NCBI RefSeq assembly: GCF_028010285.1
Contig: NZ_CP116304.1
Span: 199,501-263,500, forward strand
Source of the DNA: Pseudomonas sp. Q1-7
Lineage (GTDB): Bacteria; Pseudomonadota; Gammaproteobacteria; Pseudomonadales; Pseudomonadaceae
Length of the DNA stretch: 64,000 nt
Direction of reading: 5' to 3'
Within the stretch, counting starts at the first letter, position 1. Each line of letters starts with the position of its first letter. Under the pieces are notes generated by a model. It was not told where the DNA came from, did no database searches, and was given only the letters and a program-made list of their open reading frames with translations. This document shows, one piece after another, positions 17,473 through 27,693 of the stretch. The position numbers and the translations under genes were made by a program.

Positions 17473-18663
17473 ATGTCCGACCCAAAACCCGGCCTGTCCA
17501 CTCGATCCGTGCACAGCGGCAACGACATCGACCAGAAGATGGTCACCCGCCCGAAGAGTCTGCCGATCTACGAATCCTCGGTGTTCGTCTACGACTCCCT
17601 GGCGCAAGTGGACGACTTTCTCGCCGGCAATCCCGACAATTACATGTACACCCGCATCGCCAACCCCAACCAGGCGGCGCTGGAGCAGTTGGTACGCGAC
17701 CTGGAAGGTGGCGAGTCGGCGCTGTTCTCCGCCTCCGGCATGGCCTCGGTGAGCGCGGCGCTGCTGGGACGGCTGAATGCGGGCGACCACCTGATCGCCA
17801 GCCGCGAGTTGTATGGCACCACCCAGAGCCTGATCGAGAAGGAACTGGCGCGTTTCGGTATCCGCGCCACCCTGGTGGAGATCAACGATCTGGCGGCGGT
17901 GGAAGCGGCCATCACCCCGGCGACGAAGATCATCTACACCGAGACGGCCTCCAATCCGCTGGTGCGGGTCAGCGATGTGCCGGCCCTGGCGCAGTTGGCC
18001 AAGGCTCGGGGCCTCAAGCTGCTGGTGGACAACACCTTCCTCTCGCCGGCGCTCTACAACCCGTTGGCCGACGGCGCCGACCTGGTGCTGCACAGCACCA
18101 CCAAGTACCTCAACGGCCACAGCGATGCCACCGGCGGCATCCTGGTCGGCGATGCCGAGTGGATCGGCCAGGCGCGGCGTTTCCAGATCAATGCCGGCGG
18201 CAGCGCCAGCCCCTTCGAATCCTGGCTGACCTTCCGCGGCGCCAAGACCCTGGCGCTACGCATGAAGGCCCACTCGGCCAATGCCCTGGCGTTGGCCGAG
18301 GCCCTGGAGGCCCACCCGAAGGTGGCCCAGGTGTTCTACCCGGGCCTGCCTTCGCACCCGGATCATGCGCTGGCCCGGCGGCTGTTCCCCAAGGGGGCCT
18401 CGGGCATGCTCAGCTTCACCCTGCGTGGCGGACTGACCGAAGTGGACGCGCTGATTCGCGCCCTGAAGAACACCGCCTTCGCGCCGTCGCTCGCGGGCGT
18501 TGCCAGCAGCATCACTCACCCTGGCAAGACCAGCCACCGCGCCCTGTCCGCCGAGGCCCTGGCGGAGCTGGATATCCACGACGGCACCATCCGCGTGTCG
18601 GTGGGCATCGAGGATGCGGCGGACATAGTCGCCGACTTCATGCAGGCGCTGGACAGTCTCTGA
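17473..18663 (+). CDS. Trans-sulfuration PLP enzyme (Cys/Met metabolism family)
   Basis: A 396-residue PLP enzyme of the cystathionine gamma-synthase/gamma-lyase and methionine gamma-lyase family. The cofactor lysine is K211 in LHSTTKYLNGHSD. The phosphate-contacting YTRIANPN and SASGMASVSAAL segments and the ETASNPLVRVSD stretch are intact. Which reaction it performs cannot be decided by eye. The location among cysteine, methionine and sulfonate genes favours a gamma-lyase or synthase role in sulfur assimilation. The ATG at 17473 follows CGGAGG; the longer frame opening at 17344 runs through a REP element and is not used. Confidence 0.85.
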   Translation: MSDPKPGLSTRSVHSGNDIDQKMVTRPKSLPIYESSVFVYDSLAQVDDFLAGNPDNYMYTRIANPNQAALEQLVRDLEGGESALFSASGMASVSAALLGRLNAGDHLIASRELYGTTQSLIEKELARFGIRATLVEINDLAAVEAAITPATKIIYTETASNPLVRVSDVPALAQLAKARGLKLLVDNTFLSPALYNPLADGADLVLHSTTKYLNGHSDATGGILVGDAEWIGQARRFQINAGGSASPFESWLTFRGAKTLALRMKAHSANALALAEALEAHPKVAQVFYPGLPSHPDHALARRLFPKGASGMLSFTLRGGLTEVDALIRALKNTAFAPSLAGVASSITHPGKTSHRALSAEALAELDIHDGTIRVSVGIEDAADIVADFMQALDSL

Positions 18664-18789
18664 CACGCTGTCCGGGAGCGGTTCACCGGCGACGGGCGCC
18701 ATCGGCGTTCCGCTGGTGAGTCGCGAGATCTGAGGTCGCGGAGCCTGTGTCTGGCGTTTAGCCTCGCAGGCTCAGGCCAACCTGCGGGC

Positions 18790-18813
18790 CATTCGCGAAC
18801 GAATTCGCACGCA
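18790..18813. repeat. Half REP sequence
   Basis: CATTCGCGAACGAATTCGCA matches one arm of the REP pairs in this window with a few changes. No partner arm is visible within 100 bases, so it is a decayed or single REP. Confidence 0.6.
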
Positions 18814-18878
18814 GGGATGCGCCGGGAGCCTTACTGCAGAGGTTTTCCCGGCGTTCCCATGTCCGCAATTTGATAGGT

Positions 18879-18909
18879 TAATAAGTTATAAATAAATCAT
18901 TATTTATTT
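18879..18909. promoter_or_regulatory. AT-rich dyad upstream of lsfA
   Basis: AAATAAAT (18890-18897) and ATTTATTT (18902-18909) are perfect inverted arms around a four-base spacer, with TAATAAG just upstream at 18879-18885. The dyad is 69 bases before lsfA. A LysR-type sulfur regulator or a related repressor is a plausible binder; this is inference. Confidence 0.5.
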
Positions 18910-18977
18910 CTTTTAATTTTCATCGCGGCTGCTCATAGTCGGCTCCACGGAACGACACCCGATCAAGGAGCAGCACC

Positions 18978-19616
18978 ATGAGTATCCGCCTTGGCGATCT
19001 CGCCCCCGACTTTGAGCAGGACTCCAGCGAAGGCCGCATCCGCTTCCACGAATGGCTGGGCAGCAGTTGGGGTGTATTGTTCTCGCACCCGGCCGACTTC
19101 ACGCCGGTGTGCACCACCGAGCTGGGTTTCACCGCCAGGCTGAAGGACGAATTCGCCGCCCGCGGGGTGAAGGCCATCGCCCTCTCCGTGGACCCGGTGG
19201 ATTCCCATCACCGCTGGATCGATGACATCAACGACACCCAGGGCACCCGGGTGAACTTCCCGATCCTCGCCGACGCCGATCGCAAGGTCTCCGACCTCTA
19301 CGACCTGATCCACCCCAACGCCAACGACACCCTGACCGTGCGTTCGCTGTTCATCATCGACCCGAACAAGAAGGTGCGCCTGATCATCACCTACCCCGCC
19401 AGCACCGGGCGCAACTTCAACGAGATCCTGCGGGTGATCGACTCCCTGCAACTGACCGACCACCACAAGGTCGCCACCCCGGCCAACTGGCAGGACGGCG
19501 ACGACGTGGTGATCGTGCCCTCGCTCAAGGATGAAGACGAAATCCGTCAGCGCTTCCCACGCGGCTACAAGGCGGTCCGGCCATACCTGCGCCTGACGCC
19601 GCAACCCAATCGCTGA
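18978..19616 (+). CDS. lsfA: 1-Cys peroxiredoxin LsfA
   Basis: A 212-residue Prx6-type peroxiredoxin. The peroxidatic cysteine is C45 in HPADFTPVCTTELG, and no resolving cysteine is apparent near the C-terminus, as expected for the 1-Cys group. In pseudomonads LsfA is induced by sulfate starvation and sits beside the ssu genes, reducing peroxides formed by FMNH2-dependent sulfonate oxidation. Here it is 55 bases upstream of ssuE and likely co-transcribed. The strong AAGGAG start and the AT-rich dyad upstream support its being first in the unit. Confidence 0.95.
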   Translation: MSIRLGDLAPDFEQDSSEGRIRFHEWLGSSWGVLFSHPADFTPVCTTELGFTARLKDEFAARGVKAIALSVDPVDSHHRWIDDINDTQGTRVNFPILADADRKVSDLYDLIHPNANDTLTVRSLFIIDPNKKVRLIITYPASTGRNFNEILRVIDSLQLTDHHKVATPANWQDGDDVVIVPSLKDEDEIRQRFPRGYKAVRPYLRLTPQPNR

Positions 19617-19671
19617 ACCGGCCCGGCGCAAGGAGAGACTGCGCCGCCCCTGAATCCGAGAGGACCGAACC

Positions 19672-20247
19672 ATGGTGGTGGTGACCCTGTCCGGCAGTCC
19701 CAGCCCGACCTCGCGCTCCGCCGCGCTGCTGGCGCGCGCGCGGCAGTGGCTGGAACGCCACGGCGTCGAGGTGACGGGTTTCGCGGTGCGCGATTTCCCC
19801 GCAGAGGACCTGCTGCACGCGCGCTTCGACAGCCCCCGTGTGCAGCACCTGATCGAGCAGGTCAGTCAGGCCGATGGCCTGCTGCTGGCCACGCCGGTCT
19901 ACAAGGCGTCGTTCGCCGGCGCCCTGAAGACCCTGCTGGACGTGCTGCCCGAGCGGGCCCTGGCCGGCAAGGTGGTGCTGCCCATCGCCACCGCCGGCAG
20001 CAACGCCCACATGCTGGCGCTGGACTACGCCCTGCGGCCGGTCCTGGCGGCCCTCAAGGCCGAGGACGTGAAGCTCGGCGTATTTGCCGACGATCGCCAA
20101 GTGGCGTTCGAGAACGGCGAGCTGCGATTGGCCCCGTCGCTGGCGCTGCGCCTGGACGAAGCCCTGGCGCAGTTCCACCAGGCCCTGGCCCGCCGGCCAC
20201 GTCCGCTGGCCCCTGACGCCCTGCGCCACGCGCGCTGGAGCGTCTGA
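19672..20247 (+). CDS. ssuE: NAD(P)H-dependent FMN reductase
   Basis: A 191-residue flavodoxin-fold reductase that supplies FMNH2 to SsuD. The phosphate loop is in [18 protein letters not shown] at the N-terminus, and the flavin-contact region [25 protein letters not shown] is typical of SsuE. Start ATG at 19672 after GAGAGGACCGAACC. It precedes ssuA by about 100 bases, giving ssuEADCBF in the order known from Pseudomonas. Confidence 0.94.
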   Translation: MVVVTLSGSPSPTSRSAALLARARQWLERHGVEVTGFAVRDFPAEDLLHARFDSPRVQHLIEQVSQADGLLLATPVYKASFAGALKTLLDVLPERALAGKVVLPIATAGSNAHMLALDYALRPVLAALKAEDVKLGVFADDRQVAFENGELRLAPSLALRLDEALAQFHQALARRPRPLAPDALRHARWSV

Positions 20248-20350
20248 ACCGAATCAACCGCTCCCGCCGGGAGCACTGAACCCGCCTTACTCACCCGCCA
20301 ACGAGGCGAGCAGGCGCACACAAGCACGAGCAAAGTCAGAGGAGAGCGCC

Positions 20351-21328
20351 ATGCGCACCATCACTTTGCGTCGGAGCCTGGCTGCGCTGTTCACCGCGGC
20401 CCTGGCTTTCGGCGCCATCACCCAGGCACAGGCCGAGACCCTGCGGATCGGTTACCAGAAATACGGCACCCTGGTGCTGCTCAAGGCCAAGGGCACGCTG
20501 GAGAAGCGCCTGGCGGCACAGGGCATCCAGGTCAAATGGACCGAGTTCCCGGGCGGCCCGCAGTTGCTGGAGGGCCTGAACGTCGGCGCCATCGACTTCG
20601 GCGTCACCGGCGAGACGCCGCCGGTGTTCGCCCAGGCCGCCGGCGCCGATCTGCTCTACGTGGCTTATGAGCCGCCGGCGCCCACCAGCGAGGCGATCCT
20701 GGTGCCCAAGGACTCGGCCATCCAGTCGGTGAAAGACCTGGCCGGCAAGAGGGTCGCCTTGAACAAGGGCTCCAACGTCCATTACCTGCTGATCCGTGCC
20801 CTCGAAGAGGCCGGCCTCACGTACCGCGACGTCCGGCCGGTGTACCTGCCGCCGGCCGACGCCCGCGCGGCCTTCGAGCGCGGCAGCGTGGACGCCTGGG
20901 CGATCTGGGACCCCTTCCAGGCTGCCGCCGAGAAACAACTGGCGGCCCGTACCCTGCGCAACGGCCAGGACATCGTCGACAACCACCAGTTCTACCTGGC
21001 CACTCGCTCCTTTGCGCAGCAGCACCCCCAGGTGGTCAGTGCCCTGATCGAGGAAGTGCGCGCCGTGGGCGAAGACGCCAAGGCCGACCCGGACAAGGTC
21101 ACCGAACAGGTGGCGCCGTTGCTGGGCCTGCCCCGGGACATCACCTCCGTCGCGGTGAAACGCCGTGGCTACGGCGCCGGGCCGCTGACCCCTGAGGTGG
21201 TGGCCGCGCAGCAGAAGATCGCCGACACCTTCACCGGCCTGAAGCTGATTCCGAAACAACTCAGCATCAAGGACGTGATCTGGACGCCGCCGGCCTCGGT
21301 GCCCCCGGCCAAGGTCGCCCAGCCGTAA
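20351..21328 (+). CDS. ssuA: Aliphatic sulfonate-binding periplasmic protein
   Basis: A 325-residue ABC-type solute-binding protein with an export signal ending near [11 protein letters not shown]. Family segments [40 protein letters not shown] and [17 protein letters not shown] identify SsuA. The ATG at 20351 follows GAGGAGAGCGCC. Longer in-frame openings lie inside ssuE and are not used. It delivers alkanesulfonates to SsuBC. Confidence 0.95.
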   Translation: MRTITLRRSLAALFTAALAFGAITQAQAETLRIGYQKYGTLVLLKAKGTLEKRLAAQGIQVKWTEFPGGPQLLEGLNVGAIDFGVTGETPPVFAQAAGADLLYVAYEPPAPTSEAILVPKDSAIQSVKDLAGKRVALNKGSNVHYLLIRALEEAGLTYRDVRPVYLPPADARAAFERGSVDAWAIWDPFQAAAEKQLAARTLRNGQDIVDNHQFYLATRSFAQQHPQVVSALIEEVRAVGEDAKADPDKVTEQVAPLLGLPRDITSVAVKRRGYGAGPLTPEVVAAQQKIADTFTGLKLIPKQLSIKDVIWTPPASVPPAKVAQP

Positions 21329-21438
21329 TTCCGAAGCATCGGGTGAGGGTGCGCCCGCCGGCGCTTCCCGCATCCGAGCACGGTCCGCCCCAGCCCCTCT
21401 CCCGGAGCGAGAGGGGCACACATGAAGGAGAGCACTCC

Positions 21439-22593
21439 ATGAGCCTGAACATCTTCTGGTTCCTTCCCACCCATGGCGACGGCCACTTCCTCGGGACATC
21501 CGAGGGTGCCCGCGCCGTTGACCACGGCTACCTGCAGCAGATCGCCCAGGCCGCCGACCGCCTCGGCTACGGCGGCGTACTGATTCCCACCGGGCGTTCC
21601 TGCGAGGACTCCTGGCTGGTGGCCGCCTCGCTGATCCCGGTGACCCGGCGCCTGAAATTCCTCGTCGCCCTGCGACCGGGGATCATTTCGCCCACGGTGG
21701 CCGCGCGCCAGGCCGCTACCCTGGATCGCCTCTCCGGTGGCCGCGCGCTGTTCAACCTGGTGACCGGCGGCGACCCGACCGAGCTGGCCGCCGATGGCCT
21801 GCACCTGAACCATGAAGAGCGCTACGAAGCGTCCGCCGAGTTCACCCGCATCTGGCGCCGCGTGCTGGAAGGCGAGACGGTCGACTACCAGGGCAAACAC
21901 ATCCAGGTGAAGGGTGCGAAGCTGTTCTACCCGCCGCTTCAGCAACCGCGCCCGCCGTTGTACTTCGGCGGCTCCTCCGAGGCCGCGCAGGACCTGGCGG
22001 CGGAGCAGGTGGAGCTCTACCTGACCTGGGGCGAACCGCCGGCGGCGGTGAAGGAAAAAATCGAGCAGGTGCGCGCCAAGGCCGCCCAGCGAGGTCGCAG
22101 CGTACGCTTCGGCATCCGCCTGCATGTGATCGTGCGGCAGACCAATGAAGCCGCCTGGGCCGCCGCCGAGCGTCTGATCGAAAAGCTCGACGACGCCACC
22201 ATCGCCAAGGCCCAGGCCGCCTTCGCCCGCTTCGACTCGGTGGGCCAGCAGCGCATGGCCGCCCTGCACAATGGCAAGCGCGACCAGTTGGAGGTCAGCC
22301 CCAACCTCTGGGCCGGTGTCGGTCTGGTGCGTGGCGGTGCCGGCACCGCGCTGGTGGGCGACGGTCCCACCGTGGCCGCGCGGGTCAAGGAATACGCTGA
22401 CCTGGGCATCGACACGTTCATCTTCTCCGGCTACCCGCACCTGGAAGAGTCCTACCGCGTTGCCGAGTTGCTGTTCCCGCACCTGGACGTGGCGCGTCCG
22501 CGCTCCACTGACGGCCTGGGCTTCGTCAGCCCCTTCGGCGAAATGGTGGCCAACGAGGCGCTGCCCGAAGCCAAGCTGGCCTCGCAGAGCTGA
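21439..22593 (+). CDS. ssuD: FMNH2-dependent alkanesulfonate monooxygenase
   Basis: A 384-residue bacterial luciferase-like TIM-barrel enzyme that cleaves alkanesulfonates to aldehyde and sulfite using FMNH2 and O2. It begins [20 protein letters not shown] and contains [34 protein letters not shown] and [19 protein letters not shown], all typical of SsuD. The ATG at 21439 follows AAGGAGAGCACTCC. The frame opens earlier at 21343 without a start signal. It lies between ssuA and the permease gene. Confidence 0.96.
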   Translation: MSLNIFWFLPTHGDGHFLGTSEGARAVDHGYLQQIAQAADRLGYGGVLIPTGRSCEDSWLVAASLIPVTRRLKFLVALRPGIISPTVAARQAATLDRLSGGRALFNLVTGGDPTELAADGLHLNHEERYEASAEFTRIWRRVLEGETVDYQGKHIQVKGAKLFYPPLQQPRPPLYFGGSSEAAQDLAAEQVELYLTWGEPPAAVKEKIEQVRAKAAQRGRSVRFGIRLHVIVRQTNEAAWAAAERLIEKLDDATIAKAQAAFARFDSVGQQRMAALHNGKRDQLEVSPNLWAGVGLVRGGAGTALVGDGPTVAARVKEYADLGIDTFIFSGYPHLEESYRVAELLFPHLDVARPRSTDGLGFVSPFGEMVANEALPEAKLASQS

Positions 22594-22603
22594 GGGGGCA
22601 GGG

Positions 22604-23389
22604 ATGACGTTCAATTCCATACTCCTGCGCCTGGCGCCCTGGGCCCTGCCCCTGGCGCTGCTGGCGATCTGGCAGGGCGCCGTGGTCACCGGCCTGCTCT
22701 CCACCCGCATCCTGCCGGCGCCCAGCGCGGTGCTGGCGGCGGGCTGGGACCTGCTCGCCAGCGGCGAGATCTGGACCCACCTGGCCGTCAGTGGCTGGCG
22801 TGCCGGCATCGGCTTCGTCATTGGCGGCGGCCTTGGGCTGTTGCTGGGGTTCATCACCGGCCTGTCGACGTGGGGCGAGCGCCTGCTCGACAGCTCGGTG
22901 CAGATGATCCGCAACGTGCCGCACCTGGCGCTTATCCCGCTGGTGATCCTGTGGTTCGGCATCGACGAGTCGGCGAAGGTCTTCCTGGTCGCCCTCGGCA
23001 CCCTGTTCCCCATTTACCTCAACACCTACCACGGCATCCGCAACGTCGATCCGGCACTGGTGGAAATGGCGCGCAGCTATGGGCTGACGGGCTTCGCCCT
23101 GTTCCGTCAGGTCATCCTGCCGGGCGCGTTGCCTTCGATCCTGGTGGGGGTGCGCTTCGCCCTGGGGCTCATGTGGCTGACGCTGATCGTCGCCGAGACG
23201 ATTTCCGCCAGTTCCGGTATCGGCTACCTGGCGATGAACGCCCGCGAGTTCCTACAGACCGATGTCGTGGTGCTGGCGATCCTGCTCTACGCGGTGCTCG
23301 GCAAGCTGGCTGACCTCCTCGCCCGTGGCCTGGAACGCATCTGGTTGCGTTGGCACCCGGCCTACCAGGCCAAGGGAGGTGCCGCATGA
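22604..23389 (+). CDS. ssuC: Sulfonate ABC transporter permease
   Basis: A 261-residue permease of the nitrate/sulfonate/taurine group, with about six membrane segments and the conserved EAA-type region [20 protein letters not shown]. It begins 10 bases after ssuD and its stop overlaps the ssuB start as ATGA. Longer in-frame openings upstream lie within ssuD and are discarded. Confidence 0.94.
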   Translation: MTFNSILLRLAPWALPLALLAIWQGAVVTGLLSTRILPAPSAVLAAGWDLLASGEIWTHLAVSGWRAGIGFVIGGGLGLLLGFITGLSTWGERLLDSSVQMIRNVPHLALIPLVILWFGIDESAKVFLVALGTLFPIYLNTYHGIRNVDPALVEMARSYGLTGFALFRQVILPGALPSILVGVRFALGLMWLTLIVAETISASSGIGYLAMNAREFLQTDVVVLAILLYAVLGKLADLLARGLERIWLRWHPAYQAKGGAA

Positions 23390-24198
23390 CCGCCGCCCTG
23401 CAGGCTCCGCAACGCCTCAAGCGGGGTATCCCGCTGGCGTTGCGGGGTATCGGCAAGGCCTTCGGTGAACGCGAGGTGCTCAAGGGCATCGACCTCCTGA
23501 TCCCCGCTGGCCAGTTCGTCGCCGTGGTCGGCCGCAGCGGATGCGGCAAGAGCACCCTGCTGCGCCTGCTGGCGGGACTGGACAAGCCCTCCCGTGGCGA
23601 GCTGCTGTCCGGCTCGGCGCCGCTGGAAGAGGCCCGCGAAGACACCCGGCTGATGTTCCAGGACGCCCGGCTGCTGCCCTGGAAGCGGGTGATCGACAAC
23701 GTGGGCCTGGGACTTTCCGGTGACTGGCGTCCACGCGCCCTGGAAGCCCTGGACGCGGTGGGCCTCGCCGACCGCGCCCGGGAATGGCCCACGGCCCTCT
23801 CGGGTGGCCAGAAGCAGCGCGTGGCGCTGGCCCGCGCGCTGATTCACCAGCCGCGCCTGCTGCTGCTGGACGAGCCCCTGGGCGCCCTGGATGCCCTGAC
23901 CCGCATCGAAATGCAGCAACTGATCGAACGGCTCTGGCAGCAGCATGGCTTCACCGTGCTGCTGGTGACCCATGACGTGAACGAGGCGGTGGCTATCGCC
24001 GACCGGGTGATCCTGATCGAAGACGGTGCCATCGGCCTGGACCTGGCCGTCGACCTGCCCTGCCCGCGAGCGCGCGGTTCGGCACGCCTGGCGGCGCTGG
24101 AGGCCGACGTGCTGGAGCGTGTGCTGGCGTTGCCCGCGGCGCCCCCGGAAGCGGAACCCGTTTCACCCTTGCCCACGCAATTGCGCTGGGCGCTCTGA
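23386..24198 (+). CDS. ssuB: Sulfonate ABC transporter ATP-binding protein
   Basis: A 270-residue ABC ATPase with Walker [10 protein letters not shown], a short family-typical helical region, signature LSGGQKQ and Walker [13 protein letters not shown]. The C-terminal 40 residues are an Ala/Pro-rich extension. The ATG at 23386 overlaps the ssuC stop, so coupling is likely. It powers SsuAC uptake. Confidence 0.94.
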   Translation: MTAALQAPQRLKRGIPLALRGIGKAFGEREVLKGIDLLIPAGQFVAVVGRSGCGKSTLLRLLAGLDKPSRGELLSGSAPLEEAREDTRLMFQDARLLPWKRVIDNVGLGLSGDWRPRALEALDAVGLADRAREWPTALSGGQKQRVALARALIHQPRLLLLDEPLGALDALTRIEMQQLIERLWQQHGFTVLLVTHDVNEAVAIADRVILIEDGAIGLDLAVDLPCPRARGSARLAALEADVLERVLALPAAPPEAEPVSPLPTQLRWAL

Positions 24199-24230
24199 AC
24201 CCTCAATCCCGAACAAAGGAAGACATCGCC

Positions 24231-24446
24231 ATGACCATCAAAGCCATCAACGTCCGCAACCAGTTCAAGGGCACCATCAAGGACATCATCGAAGGCCCGG
24301 TGCTTTCCGAGATCGATGTGCAGACCGCCGCCGGCATCGTCACTTCGGTCATCACCACCCGTTCCGTGCGCGAGCTGGAACTGGGGGTGGGCTCCGAGGT
24401 GATCGCCTTCGTGAAGTCCACCGAGGTGTCGATCGCCAAGCTGTGA
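24231..24446 (+). CDS. ssuF: Molybdopterin-binding-like (TOBE) protein SsuF
   Basis: A 71-residue single Mop/TOBE domain: MTIKAINVRNQFKGTIKDII at the start, GPVLSEIDVQTAAGIVTSVIT and LGSEV-like strand pattern, ending EVSIAKL. Such proteins bind molybdate or similar oxyanions. SsuF is the last gene of the Pseudomonas ssu operon, and its exact role in sulfonate use is not settled. It starts 33 bases after ssuB behind AAAGGAAG. Confidence 0.93.
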   Translation: MTIKAINVRNQFKGTIKDIIEGPVLSEIDVQTAAGIVTSVITTRSVRELELGVGSEVIAFVKSTEVSIAKL

Positions 24447-24459
24447 AGCTGCTGTGACC

Positions 24460-24552
24460 GTAGGATGGGTCGGGCGGCGTTCCGCGAGCGGAGCGAAACC
24501 CATGCTGGTGTGCGCGGAATTCGATGGGTTTCGCGGGCTCTACCCATCCTAC
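24460..24552. repeat. Dispersed inverted repeat GTAGGATGGGT ... ACCCATCCTAC
   Basis: The 11-base ends are perfect inverted copies. Inner arms around GAGCGAAACCCAT and ATGGGTTTCGC make a longer potential hairpin. It has the same ends as the element at 10435-10513 and lies just after ssuF. Confidence 0.85.
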
Positions 24553-24578
24553 GATTCGCCCCGTTCCACGCCCTCAAA

Positions 24579-24608
24579 AACCACCCCCCGCATCTGCGGG
24601 GGGTGGTT
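24579..24608 (-). terminator. Terminator of aguA (minus strand), possibly bidirectional
   Basis: A 14-bp stem (AACCACCCCCCGCA with TGCGGGGGGTGGTT) has a two-base centre. On the minus strand it is followed by a run of T (TTTTTGAG), so it should end aguBA transcripts. It also separates them from the convergent ssu operon. Confidence 0.85.
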
Positions 24609-24622
24609 CATTCAGCCTTGGC

Positions 24623-25729
24623 TCAGCGCTTTTGCGGCGCTGGCTGCTGCTGGGTGATGCAGTGGATGTTGCCGCCGCCGAGAAGAATCTCCCGGCCCGG
24701 CACCATCACCACCTCATGCTGCGGGAAGACGCGCTTGAGGATGGCTTCGGCCGTGGCGTCCTTCGCGTCGTCGAACTTCGGCGCGATGATGCCGCCGTTG
24801 ACGATCAGGAAGTTCACGTAGGAGCCGGCCAGGCGGATCGACGGATCGCGTTCCTGGGTGCCCTCCACCAGGTCCACGCCGGCGCACTCTTCCTCGGTGG
24901 CGTAGATCGGTCCGGGAATCGGCATCTTGTGCACCACCAACTGGCGGCCCTTGGCGTCGCGGGCGTGCTCCAGCACCTTCATCGCCGCCTGGCAACGCGG
25001 GAAGTTCGGGTCGTGCGGGTCGTCGGTCCAGGCCAGCAGGACTTCGCCCGGGCGCACGTAGCAGCAGAAGTTGTCCACATGGCCGTCGGTCTCGTCGTTG
25101 TAGAGGCCGTCCGGCAGCCAGATCACGGTTTCCACCGCCAGTTGCTCGCGCAGCACCGCTTCGATCTGTTCGCGGTCCAGGTGCGGGTTGCGGTTCTTGT
25201 TCAGCAGGCATTCCTCGGTGGTGATCAGGGTGCCTTCGCCATCCACGTGGATGGAGCCGCCTTCCAGCACGAAGCCGTCGGTGCGGTAGCGCTTGCAGCC
25301 TTCGATCTCGAGGACCTTGCGCGCCACCTGGTCGTCGCGGTTCCAGGGGAAGTAGAGGCCGCCATCGAAGCCGCCCCAGGCGTTGAAGGTCCAGTCCACG
25401 CCACGCACTTCGCCACTGTCGTTGATCACGAAGGTCGGGCCGGTGTCGCGCACCCAGGCGTCGTCGTTGGAGATTTCCACCACACGGATATTCGGCTTGT
25501 CGAGGCGCGCGCGGGCGTTCTCGTACTGGCCTGCGGAGACGCAGACGGTCACCGGTTCGAAGCGGGCGATGGCCTTGGCCACGGCGGCGAACGCGGTCTG
25601 CGCGGGCTTGCCGCCCAGGCGCCAGTTGTCCGGGCGCTCGGGCCAGACCATCCAGGTGCGGGTATGGGGTTCCCACTCGGCGGGCATGCGGAAGCCGTCG
25701 TCGCGGGGGAGGCTGTTCAGTGTGTTCAT
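24623..25729 (-). CDS. aguA: Agmatine deiminase
   Basis: A 368-residue guanidino-modifying enzyme (pentein fold) that hydrolyses agmatine to N-carbamoylputrescine and ammonia. The catalytic cysteine is C357 in [12 protein letters not shown]. Conserved substrate-site motifs [24 protein letters not shown] and [12 protein letters not shown] are intact. The length equals that known for the Pseudomonas enzyme. The ATG at 25729 gives the family N-terminus ([15 protein letters not shown]); an upstream frame opening at 25885 overlaps aguB and is rejected. It is the second gene of aguBA. Confidence 0.97.
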   Translation of the reverse strand: MNTLNSLPRDDGFRMPAEWEPHTRTWMVWPERPDNWRLGGKPAQTAFAAVAKAIARFEPVTVCVSAGQYENARARLDKPNIRVVEISNDDAWVRDTGPTFVINDSGEVRGVDWTFNAWGGFDGGLYFPWNRDDQVARKVLEIEGCKRYRTDGFVLEGGSIHVDGEGTLITTEECLLNKNRNPHLDREQIEAVLREQLAVETVIWLPDGLYNDETDGHVDNFCCYVRPGEVLLAWTDDPHDPNFPRCQAAMKVLEHARDAKGRQLVVHKMPIPGPIYATEEECAGVDLVEGTQERDPSIRLAGSYVNFLIVNGGIIAPKFDDAKDATAEAILKRVFPQHEVVMVPGREILLGGGNIHCITQQQPAPQKR

Positions 25730-25814
25730 CAACAATTCACCGTCTGAAATGGAGCAGGGGCCAACCCGCTGGCGAACAGTGCATCGCCATCGGGCTGGCC
25801 CCTGAATTCGGGCA

Positions 25815-26693
<879 letters not shown>

Positions 26694-26729
26694 GGAGACA
26701 CCTCGTCAGAACGAATTCAGTTCGATTGC

Positions 26730-26876
26730 CGGATAGTTATCGGTAATCGGGGCGGTTCCGTGCTGGCGGGCTGGGGCCGCCGTGCGGATGGCGACTTTAT
26801 ATCCGATAAAAATCTGCATTTAAAGCGTGATTTTTCTATCAGGAGAGGTTTCCTGATTTATTTGCGGATAAATATC
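26730..26876. promoter_or_regulatory. Candidate AguR operator array before aguB
   Basis: Three related sites lie in the 197-base gap between aguR and aguB: CGGATAGTTATC (26730-26741), CCGATAAAAATC (26803-26814) and CGGATAAATATC (26865-26876). The first and third contain the palindrome GATA-N2-TATC; the second has one change. Their spacing, 73 and 62 bases start to start, is close to whole helical turns. Control of aguBA by AguR is known in P. aeruginosa, but assignment of these sites to AguR is my inference. Confidence 0.5.
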
Positions 26877-26890
26877 TGGATTCTGCCCCG

Positions 26891-27535
26891 TCAGATCGCC
26901 AGGGGCAGTGCCCGCTTCTGCAGGTAGGGCGGCAGGTAGAGGCCGAGGTAGGCGTCGAATACGCGCATGCCTTCCTCCGCCAGACGCGGAGTGATTTCGC
27001 CGTGCAATTGCACCGAGCGGGCGTAGACGCGGTCGCCCAGTTCCATGGCCAGGGCGAAGACGTCGACATCGTCGGGCAGGGTCGGCAGTTCGAAATGCCG
27101 CTCGAACAGCGCATGCATCAGCCGACCCAGCTCGATGTCGTGCTGGCGGTCGGCCCGGGTGACTTCGCTGAGGCCGTGCTGGGCCAGGATCAGCTGGCGC
27201 GCCGCGGCGTCGTCGGCATAGATCGACAGCATGCGTTCTTCGACGATCCGCGAGAGGTCATGCCAGTGTCGCAGCTCCTCGTGGCCGATGGGCACTTGCA
27301 GGCAGGCGCGGAAAGCGGCGTGGATGTCGGCGGTCAGCGCTTCGAGAATCGCCGGCACGCTGGAGAAGAAGTGGTAGACGGAGGAGGGCGGCATGTCCGC
27401 GCGCTCGGCGACGCTGTAGATCGACAGGTTGGCCACACCCTGTTCGGCCAGCAGGGCGCGGGCGGCGTCGAGAATCCCGGCGATACGCAGTTGGCTGCTG
27501 GCGCGTGGCTTGCGGGGGGTGGCGTGGCGCGGCAT
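26891..27535 (-). CDS. aguR: TetR-family regulator of agmatine catabolism
   Basis: A 214-residue TetR repressor. The N-terminal helix-turn-helix is in LAEQGVANLSIYSVAERADMPPSSVYHFFSS (roughly residues 29-59, quoted in parts), with the usual all-helical ligand domain after it. In P. aeruginosa AguR represses aguBA and is relieved by agmatine and N-carbamoylputrescine. The same order aguR-aguB-aguA is kept here. The ATG at 27535 (MPRHATPRKPRAS) follows GGAGC and is preferred to the start at 27592. Confidence 0.92.
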   Translation of the reverse strand: MPRHATPRKPRASSQLRIAGILDAARALLAEQGVANLSIYSVAERADMPPSSVYHFFSSVPAILEALTADIHAAFRACLQVPIGHEELRHWHDLSRIVEERMLSIYADDAAARQLILAQHGLSEVTRADRQHDIELGRLMHALFERHFELPTLPDDVDVFALAMELGDRVYARSVQLHGEITPRLAEEGMRVFDAYLGLYLPPYLQKRALPLAI

Positions 27536-27617
27536 GGGCGGCTCCTTTCCATAGAGGCCGCTATTGGAATCCAGGCGGGACTCCCTGAGCAAGTGAGGAA
27601 GGGGACACAGCTTGGTG

Positions 27618-27693
27618 CTGAGCCCGCGAGGCCCAACGATTCAAGGCATCGAGCCTTGCAGCGTTGGACCTCGCTGCGCTCGGCGCCCACCTA
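27618..27693. repeat. Dispersed repeat, CCTCGCTGCGCTCGG family
   Basis: The element reads from AGCCCGCGAGGCCCAACGAT to GTTGGACCTCGCTGCGCTCG and a CCCACCTAC end. It overlaps the last codons of the polyamine-binding gene by a few bases. It belongs with the elements at 5370-5477 and 11303-11436. Confidence 0.6.

Larger units (their letters stand above)
18664..18977. other. Intergenic region before lsfA
   Basis: These 314 bases contain no credible gene. They hold a half REP at 18790-18813 and an AT-rich promoter block at 18870-18930. The GATCAAGGAGCAGCACC just before lsfA is its ribosome-binding region. Confidence 0.8.
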
